64,000 nt of DNA, taken from Dugong dugon (lineage: Eukaryota > Chordata > Mammalia > Sirenia > Dugongidae). Below are positions 44,104-55,330 of the stretch, in pieces; the first letter of the stretch is position 1, and each line of letters begins with the position of its first letter. The notes under the pieces are model-generated. The model was not told the origin of the DNA and ran no database searches. It worked only from the letters and a program-made list of their open reading frames with translations. Position numbers and translations under genes: made by a program. The stretch lies in assembly GCA_030035585.1 (NCBI GenBank), contig CM057462.1, positions 100,523,234-100,587,233 on the forward strand, read 5' to 3'.

Positions 44104-45014
44104 AAACTCATGAAAAGATGTACACACGAAAAGAAACAATCTTTGATGGTTACAGGGGAGGTGAGGGTGCGCAGGGAAGAATACTGAATAGACAGTAGGT
44201 AAGTGGTAACTTAGGTGAAGGGTAAGACAGTACACAATACTGGGGAAGCCAGCACAACTTGACAAAGGCAAGGTCATGGAAGTTTCATAAAACTCCCTGA
44301 GGGACTGAATTACTGGGCTAGGGGCTGGGGATCATGGTCTCAGGGAACATCTAGCTTAATTGGCATAACATAGTTTATAAAGAAAATGTTCTACATCTTA
44401 CTTTGGTGTGTAGCGTCTGGGGTCTTAAAAGCTTGTGAGCAGCCATCTAAGATACTCCACTGGTCCCACCCCATCTGGAGCAAGGGAGAATGAAGAAAAC
44501 CAAAGACACAAGGGAAAAATCAGTCCAAAGGACTAATGAACCACAACTACCATAGCCTCCACCAGACTGAGTCCAGCACAACTAGATGGTGCTACCACCA
44601 CTGACTGCTCTGACAAGGATCACAATAGAGGGTCCCCAACAGAGCTAGAGAAAAATGTAGAACAAAATTCTAACTCATAAAGAAAGACCAGACTTACTGG
44701 TCTGACAGAGACTGGAGAAACCCCAAAAGTATGATACCTGAACACCCTTTTAACTCAGTACTTAGGTCACTCCTGAGGTTCACCCTTCAGTCATATAAGA
44801 AAATGAGACTAAATGGGCACACCAGCCAAGGGGCGAGGATGGGAAGGCAGGAGGGGACGGGAAAGCTGGTAATAGGAAGTCCAAGGTCAAGAAGGGGAGA
44901 GTGTTAACATGTTGTGGGGTTGGCAACCAGTGTCACAAAACAATGTGTGTATAATTGTTTAATGAGAAACTGATTTGCCCTGCAAAACTTCATCTAAAGT
45001 ACAATTAAGAAAAA
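44104..45014 (+). other. L1-3 3' UTR, single tail
   Basis: About 0.9 kb with the conserved 'gtctggggtcttaaaagctt' and 'cagccatctaagatactcca' motifs seen in the other copies, ending in one tail module (about 44885-45004) and a short A-rich end. Confidence 0.85.
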
Positions 45015-45578
45015 GAGGCCATGAGAGCTCTTTTCAGGAATTTCTCGTTATAGATGACATTAGAGATGTATTTTTTTTCTTTTTGCATTTACATTTATAC
45101 ATTTATAATATAAAAGCCAATCTAAATACCCCTTCACTTCCACCAGGAGGAGGCGGCATGGTGGGCTTTCCAGCCTAAGGAGAGAGAAATCTGAGCACCT
45201 TTGAGCAGAGACTGAGGGCCAGGTATGTCTTCGAGCATGGCTGAGAAGAGGCTATCACGATGGAAGAGCTGTATCCTGAGTGTTCCTGAGCCTAAATTGT
45301 AACTGTTCCTTCCCTACTGAACCCCATAATTGTGAGTATGGTCTATGAGTTCTGTGTGACTACTGCAACGAACCCAGTAGAGAGTGCTGTGGGAGGGACA
45401 GTTGGTAAAGATGGAGGAGAGAGAAGGTATGTCTGATGTCTGCCTCATAGGAATCTGCCTTAGGCTGTTGATCTTGATTCTCCTTTCCCCTTGTAAAGTT
45501 GGGGAAGGTCAGACTCCAGCTCCATGCCATTTTTTATAGTAGGTATGTTTCAGAAGATGCCTGGGCTCTAAACTAGTT
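45015..45578. other. No recognised feature
   Basis: Nothing I can name. Confidence 0.4.
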
Positions 45579-45770
45579 TAGAAGAGTGGTTCTCAAAGTG
45601 TGGTCCCAGAACAGCATCACCAACATCACTTACAAAATTGTTAGAAATTCAAATTCTTGGTCCCCACCCTAGAACCACTGAATCAGTAACTCTGGGGTCA
45701 GTTCAAGCAATCTGTGTATTAAGAAGCTCTTCAGGTGACTGATGCACACTAAAGTTTGAGAACACTTGTA
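45579..45770 (-). mobile_element. MER5A-like hAT (Charlie) DNA transposon fossil
   Basis: Inverted ends 'gtggttctcaaagtgtggtc' and 'ctaaagtttgagaacac', with the internal 'ccaccctagaaccactgaat', 'aatctgtgtattaag' and 'caggtgactgatgcacact' in MER5A order. Non-coding MITE-like element. Confidence 0.88.
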
Positions 45771-46565
45771 CAGGAAATGCGCATTTGAGGTGCAAGTGAT
45801 AGCACAGGAAAAGGTGTGGAGGTTGAAGTGAGAATTGTGGAGTGGCGAGAATAAGCACAGTAAAGTTTAATTCATTAATAATATGAATTAATTCATTATT
45901 TAATCAAAAATTGTAGACTACTGGATATAGAGAACCATCCCTAACTGCATTCCTACATTGAGAACTGAATTCAGTAATACAATCCCCGAATTCAAGAAGT
46001 TTAAAGTCTGGATACCTCAGATAGTGGAAGAAAATGTTGACCGTGAAAGTAAGAGCAGATTCAAGACATGACAGAGACAATTAAAATTGCTATGACCAGC
46101 AAAATGGGAGAGCCTTTGTAGACTCAATTGCATAGTAACATAAGGAAAAGAGGATTTTGTAAGTCAGAGCTGAAAGCTATGTAACAAAAGAGAATAGAGC
46201 TTGTTTAGGTTATTTTTAGTTACTCTTCACTGTAAAGACTTACTTGTAGTGAGACCTGTATATTTGAAAAGTGTCAGGAAAGCCTCGTCTCCCCAAAATA
46301 CCTATTTCATAGTTAGCCTAGTCCTTAAATTTCCACCACTGCAGAGTGACTCTTTTGCTTTTTCTCTCATCAGTCCTCCGAGAGAATAAATACTATGTCA
46401 ATTAAAATCTTGGAGAGAAGGAAATTGACAGCTGGCGGAAAGCAGTATCTCTGTAGGAGTGGAAGTGGATGAAGGGACAATAGCAGAAAAGCACCTAAAA
46501 TGGCGAAGTTCCTGGCCAAGATATAATTTCCCCATTTTGTGCATTTGAATAAGGATTTTGACCCT
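45771..46565. other. No recognised feature
   Basis: AT-rich; no gene or repeat identified. Confidence 0.4.
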
Positions 46566-47353
46566 CACAATGTTGTTGTTGTTAGGTGCCGTTGAGTCAG
46601 TTCTGACTCCTAGTGACCCTAAGTACAACCGAATGAAACACTGCCCAGTCCTGCACCATCCTCACAATTTTTGCTGTATTTGAACCCATTGTTTAGCCAT
46701 TGTGGCAATCCACCTCACTGAGGGTCTTCCACTTTTTCACTGACCCTCTACTTTATCAAGCATGATGTCCTTCTCCAAGTACTGGTCCCTCCTGATAACA
46801 TGTCCAAAGTACATAAGATGAAGTCTCTCCATCCTTCCTTCTACGGAGCATTCTGGCTGTACTTCTTCCAGTTCTTGGCAGTCCATGGTATATTCCATAT
46901 TCTTCGTGAACACCGTAAGTCAAATGCATTGATTCTTCTTTGATCTTCCTTATTCATTGTCCAGCTTTTGCACGCATATGGAGGCAATTGAAAATACCAT
47001 GGCTTCCGTCAGGCATAACTTAGTAAGCAAAGTGACATCTTTGCTTTTTACTCTTTAAAAAAGTCTTTTGCAGCAGATTTGCCCAATGCAATGCGTTGTT
47101 TGATTTCTTGACTGCTGCTTCCATGGGCATTGATTGTGGATCCAAGTAAAATGAAATCCTTGACAACTTGATGTTGCTTATTGGTCCAGCTGTGAGGACT
47201 TTTGTTTTCTTTCTATTGAGGTGTAACCCCTACTGAAGGCTGTGGTCTTTGATCTTCATCAGTAAGTGCTTCAAGTCCTCTTCACTTTCAGCAAGCAATG
47301 TTGTGTCATCTGCATGTTGCAGGTTGTTAATGAGTCTTCCTTCAATACAGCAA
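46566..47353 (-). mobile_element. RTE LINE, 5'-truncated (RT C-terminal part)
   Basis: Begins with the (TTG)n/'gttaggtgccgttgagtcag' terminus and covers about 790 bases of the RTE 3' part, collinear with 61962-62730. Near its inner end the RT active-site motif reads HADD instead of YADD (about 47305-47316, minus strand). Many small indels; not coding. Confidence 0.9.
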
Positions 47354-47610
47354 TGTTGGTGTAATTTAAAGAAATAAGGAAATTAGAATTAGGAACTACA
47401 GTTGGTCTCAGAGTAATGTGGAGAGGAATATTGTGATTATAAATATGGCACATCTGGGGTGAGGGAGGGATAGCAGGTGAAAATCACTTCTGGCAGTTGG
47501 AAATTCAGGATGAGTTAACATAAGCTGACATATTTTTTAGTGTGGCCAGAGATGCCTGTAACTCAGTGTTTTTCATTGTGTAAAGTTCCAAATAAGCTAT
47601 GTAATTTTTA
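47354..47610. other. No recognised feature
   Basis: Short interval between RTE and SINE fragments. Confidence 0.35.
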
Positions 47611-47925
47611 GCTGCCCTAAGTCGGTTCCAACTCTTGACAACCTTATGTATAACAGAATGAAATGTAGCCCACCAGCCCTACACAGTCTGCCAGCACTAT
47701 ATAGGAAAATATTCAGTTGCAATCCATAAAGTTTTCACTGGCTAATTTTCAGAAGTAGATTGCCAGACCTTTCTTCCTAGCCTGTCTTAGACTGAAGCTC
47801 TACTGAAAACTGCCCACCATAGATGACCCTGCTAGAATCTGAAATGCTGGTGCCATAGCTTTCAGCATCATAACAACATGCAAGCCACCACCGTATGACA
47901 AACTGACAGAATTGACAGATGGGTG
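47611..47925 (-). mobile_element. tRNA-Gly-type SINE, body only (5'-truncated)
   Basis: Collinear with the body at 54390-54600: 'aagttttcactggctaattt', 'cagaagtagattgccagacc', 'cttcctagcctgtcttagac', 'gacagatgggtgg'. It stops before the tRNA-like head. Confidence 0.75.
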
Positions 47926-48451
47926 GTAGAAACTATATAATGGACATCATACTTATTTGGTGTGCCACTAGGACATATATTTTAATACCCCAGTTCTAAC
48001 AACTTAAATTAGAACTTTTTAATGCCGCATGTATCTCCTCTCAGGATAACAGATTGGTCAAGAAATAGATCACAATTTATAAAGGTGCTGTGTGTAATGG
48101 CCAAACACCGAGCCTCTTACTGCTTGTGAGTTTAGGACAATGTGATTTGTGCCATTCTGTTGCAGAAAATCTCAGACTAGGTCATCAGAGTCTAGAAAGC
48201 ACAGGCCATGCTACTCTCTCAGGCACTCCCAAATGCACACTGAAAGCCTGGGGTGGGGAGCTGTCTTCTGTTAGATTTATCTTCTATGAATCATCACACA
48301 TTTGTCTCATCTTGCTATTTAAGAAGGCACTGCCGTTATTTTTCCCAGATGCTGGCACAGAACACAACCGAACAAAACCTTTTTTTTTTTTTTCGGTATC
48401 TACGTTTTCCCAAAGCTCCCTGGCCAGATTTTCCATCTGCTTTCTCCCTCA

Positions 48452-48530
48452 GAGGAGCCCTTGTGGCACGGTGGTTAAAGTGCTTGACTGCTAAATGAAA
48501 GGTCGGCGGTTTGAACTGCTTCTGTAAAGA
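48452..48530 (+). mobile_element. AfroSINE head fragment
   Basis: 'gaggagcccttgtggcacgg', 'tggttaaagtgcttgactgc', 'aaggtcggcggtttgaactg', then 'gcttctgtaaagattctcc'. The 3' half is missing. Confidence 0.9.
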
Positions 48531-48589
48531 TTCTCCTTCAACCAGTTTTCTAAAGACACATTATTAGCTACAGGGAAAGAAATTAAATT

Positions 48590-48755
48590 TATTGATCATC
48601 ATCCTAGTGTGTTTCACATGTAGTTGCAGCTATTTTCCTTAAGTTATTTTATTCATTTCTGTAAACAATAAAACAGAAAAAATTTTTGAAAAAATGAGAT
48701 TTAGCAACCTGCCCAGGATCACTTGCTAGCTAATGGAAGAGGGATTTGGGGAGAA
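48590..48755 (+). mobile_element. MIR-like SINE
   Basis: 'tttcacatgtagttgcagct', 'gagatttagcaacctgccca', 'ggatcacttgctagctaatg' resemble the 3' half of MIR. Confidence 0.55.
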
Positions 48756-49950
48756 TGTGTGGGAAAGGGATATTTTCTTAGGAACTGTGCAGAACCAGGG
48801 AGTGCAAAGCAGCAGTAAGTTGACAATTGACCCTGAGATTTCACTAACCATCTCCATTTCTCTGATCTTCAAGACTTTTTCCGTTCAGCATCAATAAGTC
48901 AAGTTTGGGGACTAGGAACTAGAGCCAACGTAGATTTCAAGATTGAAGGCAGTTTGCCATTGTTGCCCACCCACTATTTTGTTCAGAAGCTCTTTTCCAA
49001 TACCCTTGGTTTTCTTGTACTTTCTTGTTGCCTCCTGGATTCCCCTGTCCCCACTTTTGTGCCGTACTACAGCTCACCTTCCTGAGTCATTGCCCTGACC
49101 GGACTTCAACTTATATCCATTCTTCCCACAAGCAAAGTGTACCTATGGTATCTCAATCTATATATACAGAGTTGGTCTCAACTAGACGCTAAATAAGCTA
49201 TTAAGTTATTAATAGCTATGAGACCTAATATAGTTGCCAAGGGAAAACCTGGTGATTCTTATAAATTCTTGAGTCTGTACTTGTGATATTTGTCAGTAAG
49301 AATTAGTGCACTGCTCAACTAAGATAGAAAAGACATAGCAGTAAAATTGTCAAAGAATATTCCTTTCTGAATACCATATTGTAAAGTAAATAAATATGTA
49401 TATATTTTTATTTTACAAGTTGTTAACATTTATCTTATTTTTATAAGTCACAATATGTCCATATGGCAAGGGGAAGTCTTCATTAGAATTTTTAGTGCGG
49501 ATCCATGTATGAACTTTAGGAGGTTTGAGAACTCTTTGAAAAATTATTTGGTATGTGTGTTTGTGTGTACATTTTTGTAAGAAGAGAGTATACTTTCATC
49601 ATACTTTCAAAGAAGGCTATAAGTACCTGCCTCTCCCACCAAAAAAGTAAAGATCCACAGGACTAATGTTAAAGTAACATAGTCAGCCAGATTTAGATGC
49701 TTCATGTAGTCACTAAATTAGGCAGTATCTACTTATAACCCTATTTCTTCTATGGGCTTCCCTAGGCTGTTTTCACTAAAGTTTGCTGGCTCTATCGGTT
49801 TTTGCTTATATGTTTGTTGGCTACAGTTAAGATGTTAAGTTTCCCATTTCGCACATTTCTGCTATTTACTGGAACATGCTATATTTTATATATTTACAAA
49901 CCATGCTCACCTACTTCCACAAAGACTTTTAAATAGTTTATATGAAAATA
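48756..49950. other. No recognised feature (1.2 kb)
   Basis: Probably unique sequence. No open frame of note. Confidence 0.4.
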
Positions 49951-50163
49951 GAGGAACCCTGGTGGTATAGTGGTTAAGTGCTTGGCTGCTAACTGAAAGG
50001 TCAGTGGTTTGCACCTACCAGCCACTCCACAGGAAAACGATGTGGTAGTCTTCTTCCGTAAAGATTTGCAGCCTTAGAAACCCTATGGGGAAGTTCTACT
50101 CTGTCCTATAAGGCAGCTATGAGTTGGAATTGACTCAGCGGCAGTGGGTTTGGTTTGGTTTTA
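49951..50163 (+). mobile_element. AfroSINE, long form
   Basis: 'gaggaaccctggtggtatag', 'ggctgctaactgaaaggtca', 'aaacgatgtggtagtcttct', 'agaaaccctatggggaag', 'gttggaattgactcagcggc', 'gggtttggtttggtttt'. Confidence 0.95.
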
Positions 50164-50169
50164 TTCTGT

Positions 50170-50620
50170 ATGAATACGTACCTTCCCATGTACGTGGATA
50201 GTCAAAATAAAGAATGAAAGATATTAGCAATCAGGTAGAAGAAAGAGGGAAAATATCTACCCAGAGCCAGGGCAGAGATGCACACCTGTTATTTTTGAGT
50301 TTTTGGCAGCCAAGACAAAACATAAACGTGACCGATTACATAGCTTTCTGCATTTGATAATAAAATGCATATCTGTTTTTCAGAATAGAAACCCTTTCTG
50401 GCACTAACACCTGTCAAGAATATTTCCCAGGCCTCCTGCACATTGTTGATACTCCTTTCAACAAGACCTTCAATAGTTTCTGTCCTCTTCCATCCTCTCC
50501 CACTCTCCCACATTAACTGACACTCTGATGTGCCAGAATTACATCACCAGTTCTTAGAACAATATTTACTTCCCATAGATGCGTGGACACCACTAAGATT
50601 GTTTGTTGATTAGCTCATGT
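50170..50620. other. No recognised feature
   Basis: Nothing identified. Confidence 0.35.
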
Positions 50621-51745
50621 TCCTGATCAAGGAGCACATAGGAGAATTAAAAATCCAATCCTGGTGGGCCAGGGAAAGATTCGAACGGGAAGTGAAATCA
50701 AAGCTAATTTCTGAAAGAAGTATGAGATAAGGCAGTGGAAGGGGCATGGCTTCGGGTCGGGACAACCTTCCACAAAGTCCGAGAAGCTACAGAGGGTCTG
50801 GCATGTTTCAGGAACTAAACATAAGCTACAGTACAGATACGCAGGGTCCTGGTTATTAAGGTCCATGTATGTGGTGCTAATAAGTTTGAAATTTATTCTA
50901 GGAAAAATGAGGAACTCTTAAAACTTGTCATAAGAAAAGTGCCAAGGTTATATTTCTGCTTTGGAAATTCCTCTCTGGCTGTGGGATGGAGAACTGATGT
51001 AGAGAAGAGGTCACTTTGGCTGCCCTGCAAATAGATTTTGGTTTACTAGCAGAGTATGGGAATGGAAGAAACAAGACCGAGGGCGAGAAGAGAGTGTTAG
51101 AGTAGGCCGTGCGATAAGGGAAGCTTGAATTAATTTGGAGTCCCTGGGTGGCACAAATGCTTAAGACACTCAGCTGCTATCCAAAAGCTTAGAGGTTCAA
51201 GTATATCCATAGGTGCCTTGGAAGAAAGGCCTGGCAATCTACTTCTGAAAAATCAGCCACTGAAAACTCTATGAAATATAGTTCTACTCTGACACACATG
51301 GGGTCACCATGAGTGGAACTGACTCGATGACGACTGTTAATTATTAAATTAATTTAGAAACAATGGGGAAAGAGACAAGTGGGCAGATTTGAGAAGTAGA
51401 TTTGGCCCATGTGGTAGATATGGCAATAGGAGGCACAGGAGGTCCAGGATGATTTCCAGGCTGGTGGCCAGGGCACAGAAGCCCTAGAGAAGGAACAGGC
51501 TTTGAGATGCATGTTATGGGTGGGGTTCAGTTGAATTTGATGTTCAGCCAGCCACTATAGGATATGCAGGTGTGAAGTCTGAGCAAGAGAGAGTCTTGGG
51601 AGTCATCAGCAAGTGAATGTGAAGCTAAACTACATAACACACAGAATATGTTATGCACAGGGGAATGGGGAGGGGATCAAGTTAAATCCCCAGTGAATGT
51701 CGAAAGAAATAGTTAGATAAAGGGCAGCCTGAGGATGTGGAAGTA
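50621..51745 (-). mobile_element. L2 LINE ORF/3' region, interrupted by AfroSINE
   Basis: In reverse orientation, blocks fit L2: 'gaggtcactttggctgccct', 'gatttccaggctggtggcc', 'gatgttcagccagccac', 'cttgggagtcatcagcaagt'. An AfroSINE at 51137-51346 splits it. Degraded beyond coding. Confidence 0.5.
51137..51346 (+). mobile_element. AfroSINE, long form, 9-bp TSD
   Basis: 'ggagtccctgggtggcacaa', 'cagctgctatccaaaagctt', 'ggtgccttggaagaaaggcc', 'cttctgaaaaatcagccact', 'ggggtcaccatgagtggaac', 'gactcgatgacgact'. Flanked by perfect 'aattaattt' at 51128-51136 and 51347-51355. Confidence 0.95.
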
Positions 51746-51749
51746 CCTA

Positions 51750-52180
51750 AGACAGCTTTTAAGTAATATCAGTCCCAAGGAATCTTGTGAGCTAATATAA
51801 CTTGAAATTGGTCACCCAAAAACCTGTTTAGACAGCTTAGTGACTGTCTATATCCATTAAATAAATCCATGCTGTTTCTTATTATTTTACAAGGTTAATT
51901 AAATTTAAAACATGAGAATAAAGTACATTTTTAAGGACTTAAAAGTTAATCATTGTTTATTATATTTCTGCCTCACTTAAAGTGGTTGGTTAGTTTTCCT
52001 AGCAAGAATATTTTGCTTTTATCTCACACCAAAGAATGGGAAGTTAGTTCTATAAATTCATCCTTACCGAATGGGGTAAGAGTTAACTCTTATTCAAGGT
52101 ATTGGCCTTTAGCTTTGAGATGAAGGATGAGATTTCAAAACCAAACTCAAATTCTAATAACTAAAAGACTCTACAGTCCG
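51750..52180. other. No recognised feature
   Basis: AT-rich; nothing identified. Confidence 0.35.
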
Positions 52181-52184
52181 AACT

Positions 52185-53062
52185 CCAGATGTCTACAATC
52201 TGTATGCTGAGCAAATAATCCGAGAAGTTGGACTATATGAAGAAGAACGGGGCATCAAGATTGGAGGAAGACTCATTAACAACCTGTGATATGCAGATGA
52301 CACAACCTTGCTTGCTGAAAGTGAAGAGGACTTGAAGCACTTACTGATAAAGATCAAAAACTACAGCATTCAGTATGGATTACACCCCAATATAAAGAAA
52401 ACAAAAATCCTGACAACTGGACCAATAAGCAACATCATGATAAACGGAGAAAACATTGAAGTTGTCAAAGATTTCATTTTACTTAGATCTACAGTCAACA
52501 CCCAGGGAAGCAGCAGTCAAGAGATCAAATGACACGTTGCATTGGGCAAATCTGCTACAAAAGACTTCTTTAAAGGATTGAAAAGCAAAGGTGTCACTTT
52601 GAAGACTAAGGCACACCTGCCCCAAGCCATGGTGTTTTCAATCACCTCATATGCATGTGAAAGCTGGACAGTAAATAAGAAAGACTGAAGAAGAATTGAC
52701 ACTTTTGAATTAGGGTGTTGATGTAGAATAGTGAATATACCAAGGACTGTCAGAACAACAAACAAATCTGTCTTGGAAGAAGTACAACCAGAACGCTCCT
52801 TAGAAGTAAGGATGGTGAGACTACGTCTCACATACTCTGGACATGTTATCAGGAGAGATCAGTCCCTGGAGAAGGACATCATACTTGGTAAAGCAGAGGG
52901 TCATCGAAAAAAAGAAAGACCCTCAACAAGATGGATTGGCACAGTGGCTGCAACAACGGGCTCAAGCATAACAACGATTGTGAGGATGGTGCAGGACCAG
53001 GCAGTGTTTCGTTCTGTTTTACACAGGGTCACTATGAGTCCAAACAGACTCAACAGCACCTG
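52185..53062 (+). mobile_element. RTE LINE, 5'-truncated, with RT active site
   Basis: RTE-clade LINE 3' part, same text as the reverse of 61962-62800. Includes the RT YADDTT motif (about 52289-52306), preceded by a TGA. Ends near 'cagactcaacagcacctg'. Confidence 0.93.
52290..53062 (+). pseudogene. RTE ORF2 C-terminal remnant
   Basis: Encodes the end of an RTE (BovB-like) reverse transcriptase protein. Open pieces 52308-52532 (follows YADD; LAESEEDLKHLL, KTKILTTGPIS, VKDFILL) and 52731-53063 (TNKSVLEEVQPE, LEKDIILGKAEG, R-W-I-G) are separated by a TGA at 52529-52531 and further damage around 52686-52730. The endonuclease and most of the RT are absent because the element is 5'-truncated. Reading this as a host gene would be a mistake. 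Confidence 0.9.
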
Positions 53063-53117
53063 AAAACAGTATTTTGGAATACTAGTTACTTAAAAAAAGG
53101 GAGGAGGGGAATCATAG

Positions 53118-53705
53118 TGCATTTTAGCAAACCAGTAAATACAGGCTTATTTGAAACTGTGAATAATAAAGAAAAGTAGAAAGTTAGAAGTGAGGAGAGG
53201 ATGAGAAAACTAATACATCAAACGTAATAGCTAACATAGTCAGTACCCAGACATCACACTTGAGCCTGAACACCGGACTAGCCAGGGAAAAATACAAATC
53301 ACTATACAATTTTCAGTCAAGTTAACTCAAATATAATTTGTAAATGATCCTTACTAAAATGAAGATGATGATTTACAAAATTTGCCGTAATGGTTCTAAC
53401 TGAAAGGAAATATCAATATCTTGCATTTTAGTATTTTGTTTCTATATTACTCCCAGTAATACAGAAATAAAAGTAGAAAATTAAGCATGAGGAAGGAATG
53501 AAAAAGCTAATACACCAGACATAATAGCTAACGTAATGTCAGTCCCCAAACATCATGCTTGGGCCTGAACAAAAATCAAATAACTGTAGAATTTTTCAGC
53601 ACAATTAACTCAGATATAATTTGTAAATGATTCTTACTAAAATGATGATGATGATTAACAAAATTTACCATAATGGTTCTAACTGAAAGGAAATATCAGT
53701 ATTAG
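53118..53705. repeat. Old tandem duplication, ~283-305 bp units
   Basis: About 53118-53420 and 53423-53705 are direct repeats: 'aaaagtagaaa', 'agctaac', 'gcctgaac', 'atataatttgtaaatgat' (53331 and 53614), 'ggttctaactgaaaggaaat' (53392 and 53675). The phase is 283 bases in the right half and 297-305 in the left, so indels have accumulated. The unit is not a repeat I know. Confidence 0.85.
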
Positions 53706-54389
53706 CTCCATGATGGTTCTATATTTAAAAATGTTCACATTTTTATTTCCTGGATTTAGTAACATTATTTAAAGAAATGTCCAGCATTTTCCAATATTTA
53801 AATATTCATTTGTATTTTTAAAAGCTACTGAATAGGCTCTTTCATTGGATTCTTTGATTGATGTTTCTAACTCAGTGGTCACATGGTCATCTTTAATCTA
53901 GTGGTAATTACCTTGGGCCCGTCCTCAAATAAGCAGGCTAATGAAAATATAAATACAAGTAATTCAGGGCTTCCAGAAAGGAGTTGGCTTTTTGTCAGGG
54001 AGACAGATGAGGAATAAAATCGGTCACCTTGTGTTTTGTCAACATACTTGATGGATACTTGCAAGAGTAAATGGTTATTAATTAAATGTATGCTTCAATG
54101 CCTGTAGCTGTAATGGCAATGTTTGTACCTAAAGATTTGTCAAGTTTAGAGGATCTCTCTAATTTATAATAGTTTTCTGTTTTTTGATGATTCTTATATG
54201 AATCTCAGCTCTTTGAGGGGAATTCTTTTGTTTTACTTTTTGCCGTTAAGTACTTATGAAATAGTCAAAACACTGCTTTCATACTTTGGAATTATTTAAT
54301 CTCTTTTTTACTTTAAAATAATTTGTTGTTGTTTGACTGAAAATGGAAATTAGAAATCAATATGCTTATGTTGTTGCGTAAAGCTATGA
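53706..54389. other. No recognised feature
   Basis: AT-rich; nothing identified. Confidence 0.4.
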
Positions 54390-54680
54390 TTGTTGTTGTT
54401 AGTTGCTATCAAGTCCCTCCGACTCATGCACAACGGGGTTGAAACATTTGTAATCTATAGGGTTTTCACTGGTTGATTTTCGGAAGTAGACAGCCAGGCT
54501 GTTCTTCCCAGTCTGTCTTAGTCTGGAAGCTCCACTGAAACTTGCTCAATATCATAGCAACCAGCAAGCCTTCACCAACAGATGGGTCATGGCTGCACAT
54601 AAGATGAATTGGCCAGAAATCAAACCCAGGTCTCCCACATGGAAGGCGTGAATTCTACCACTAAACCTGTGGGTGATGTC
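54390..54680 (-). mobile_element. SINE with tRNA-Gly-like head
   Basis: On the minus strand it starts with about 70 bases resembling tRNA-Gly(CCC): 'tttagtggtagaattcacgc' (box A region) and 'gggtttgatttc' (box B region), at 54605-54678. The body follows (reverse of 54440-54600). The tail ends in reverse 'gttgttgttagttgctatc', which is similar to the AfroSINE and RTE ends. A distinct SINE family from the tRNA-Ser-like AfroSINE. Diverged, so not a tRNA gene. Confidence 0.82.
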
Positions 54681-54739
54681 ATCCGCACGTGAGTTCAGCT
54701 AGCTCTTATCACTACTGTAACAACCATAAACTCTATTTT

Positions 54740-54995
54740 TTCCATCCCCATATTTTTTCCTGAAATTGGGATTCATATATACAACAATTCACTAGATACT
54801 GCCAATAGAGTATCCCATACAATCTTAAACTTGGTACGTTTCAAACTGAACCTATTCAACTCACTCTTCCTCATTTAACGTCACCAAAATCTCATTATTC
54901 ACTGAAGTCACAAGTCAGAGGTTATCCTAGAATTTTCTTACAATAGGTCTCCATGTCTTCAGACTGTCTCTTATCCAATCCGTTCAGCACAATGT
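54740..54995 (+). mobile_element. L2 LINE ORF fragment
   Basis: 'atcttaaacttggtacgttt', 'caaactgaacctattcaact', 'tcacaagtcagaggttatcc', 'gactgtctcttatccaatcc' fit L2 in plus orientation. Confidence 0.6.
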
Positions 54996-55139
54996 AAGCA
55001 AATACTTCTATCTAATCATAGTATCTGGTTGTGGTTTTTATACAATTACAGATACTGTGTATAAGGCAACTAAAACTGTGCATGCCCTATTGATTAATGT
55101 TGAAATCTCTACAATTATGCATATAGCGCAGGAATATTA

Positions 55140-55330
55140 ACAGGTACTTTTTCTTTTAGTACTTACTGTGTGCTCAGTGCTTTACATACGTCATCTAATT
55201 TAACCTTCATATTAATTCTTTGAGGTATTTTTCCAGGGGAAGAAACCCAAATCTCAGAGAGGTTAAATAACTTGACCAATGTCACATAGTTAGCTAATGG
55301 CTGACATAATATTCAGATCTAGGGATGCAT
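55140..55330 (+). mobile_element. MIR SINE
   Basis: 'tagtacttactgtgtgctca', 'gctttacatacgtcatctaa', 'ctttgaggtatttttccagg', 'tctcagagaggttaaataac', 'gaccaatgtcacatagttag': MIR order. Confidence 0.8.

Larger units (their letters stand above)
37026..45014 (+). mobile_element. L1-3: nearly full-length L1 LINE, older copy
   Basis: About 8.0 kb including a 153-bp AfroSINE. It starts within the conserved leader ('aataaagagctcaaccaagt' matches a point about 120 bases into L1-2), so it is slightly 5'-truncated. No convincing TSD. 5' UTR 37026-38697, ORF1 38698-39660, spacer to 40115, ORF2 40116-44103, 3' UTR 44104-45014. The leader has a repeat array not matched in the same form by L1-1 or L1-2, and the 3' UTR has a single tail, so it belongs to a different subfamily. 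Confidence 0.93.

Noticed and set aside
36600-45014. L1-2 and L1-3 as a local tandem duplication
   Set aside because: They differ in 5' UTR structure, 3' tail number and many substitutions, and L1-2 has its own TSD pair before the unique 410-bp gap.
53118-53705. CRISPR-like or satellite array
   Set aside because: Only two diverged units and no spacers. This is a mammalian genome. It is a simple old tandem duplication.
54605-54678. tRNA-Gly gene on the minus strand
   Set aside because: The match is diverged, the arms do not pair fully by eye, and it is the head of a longer SINE body that recurs at 47611-47925.
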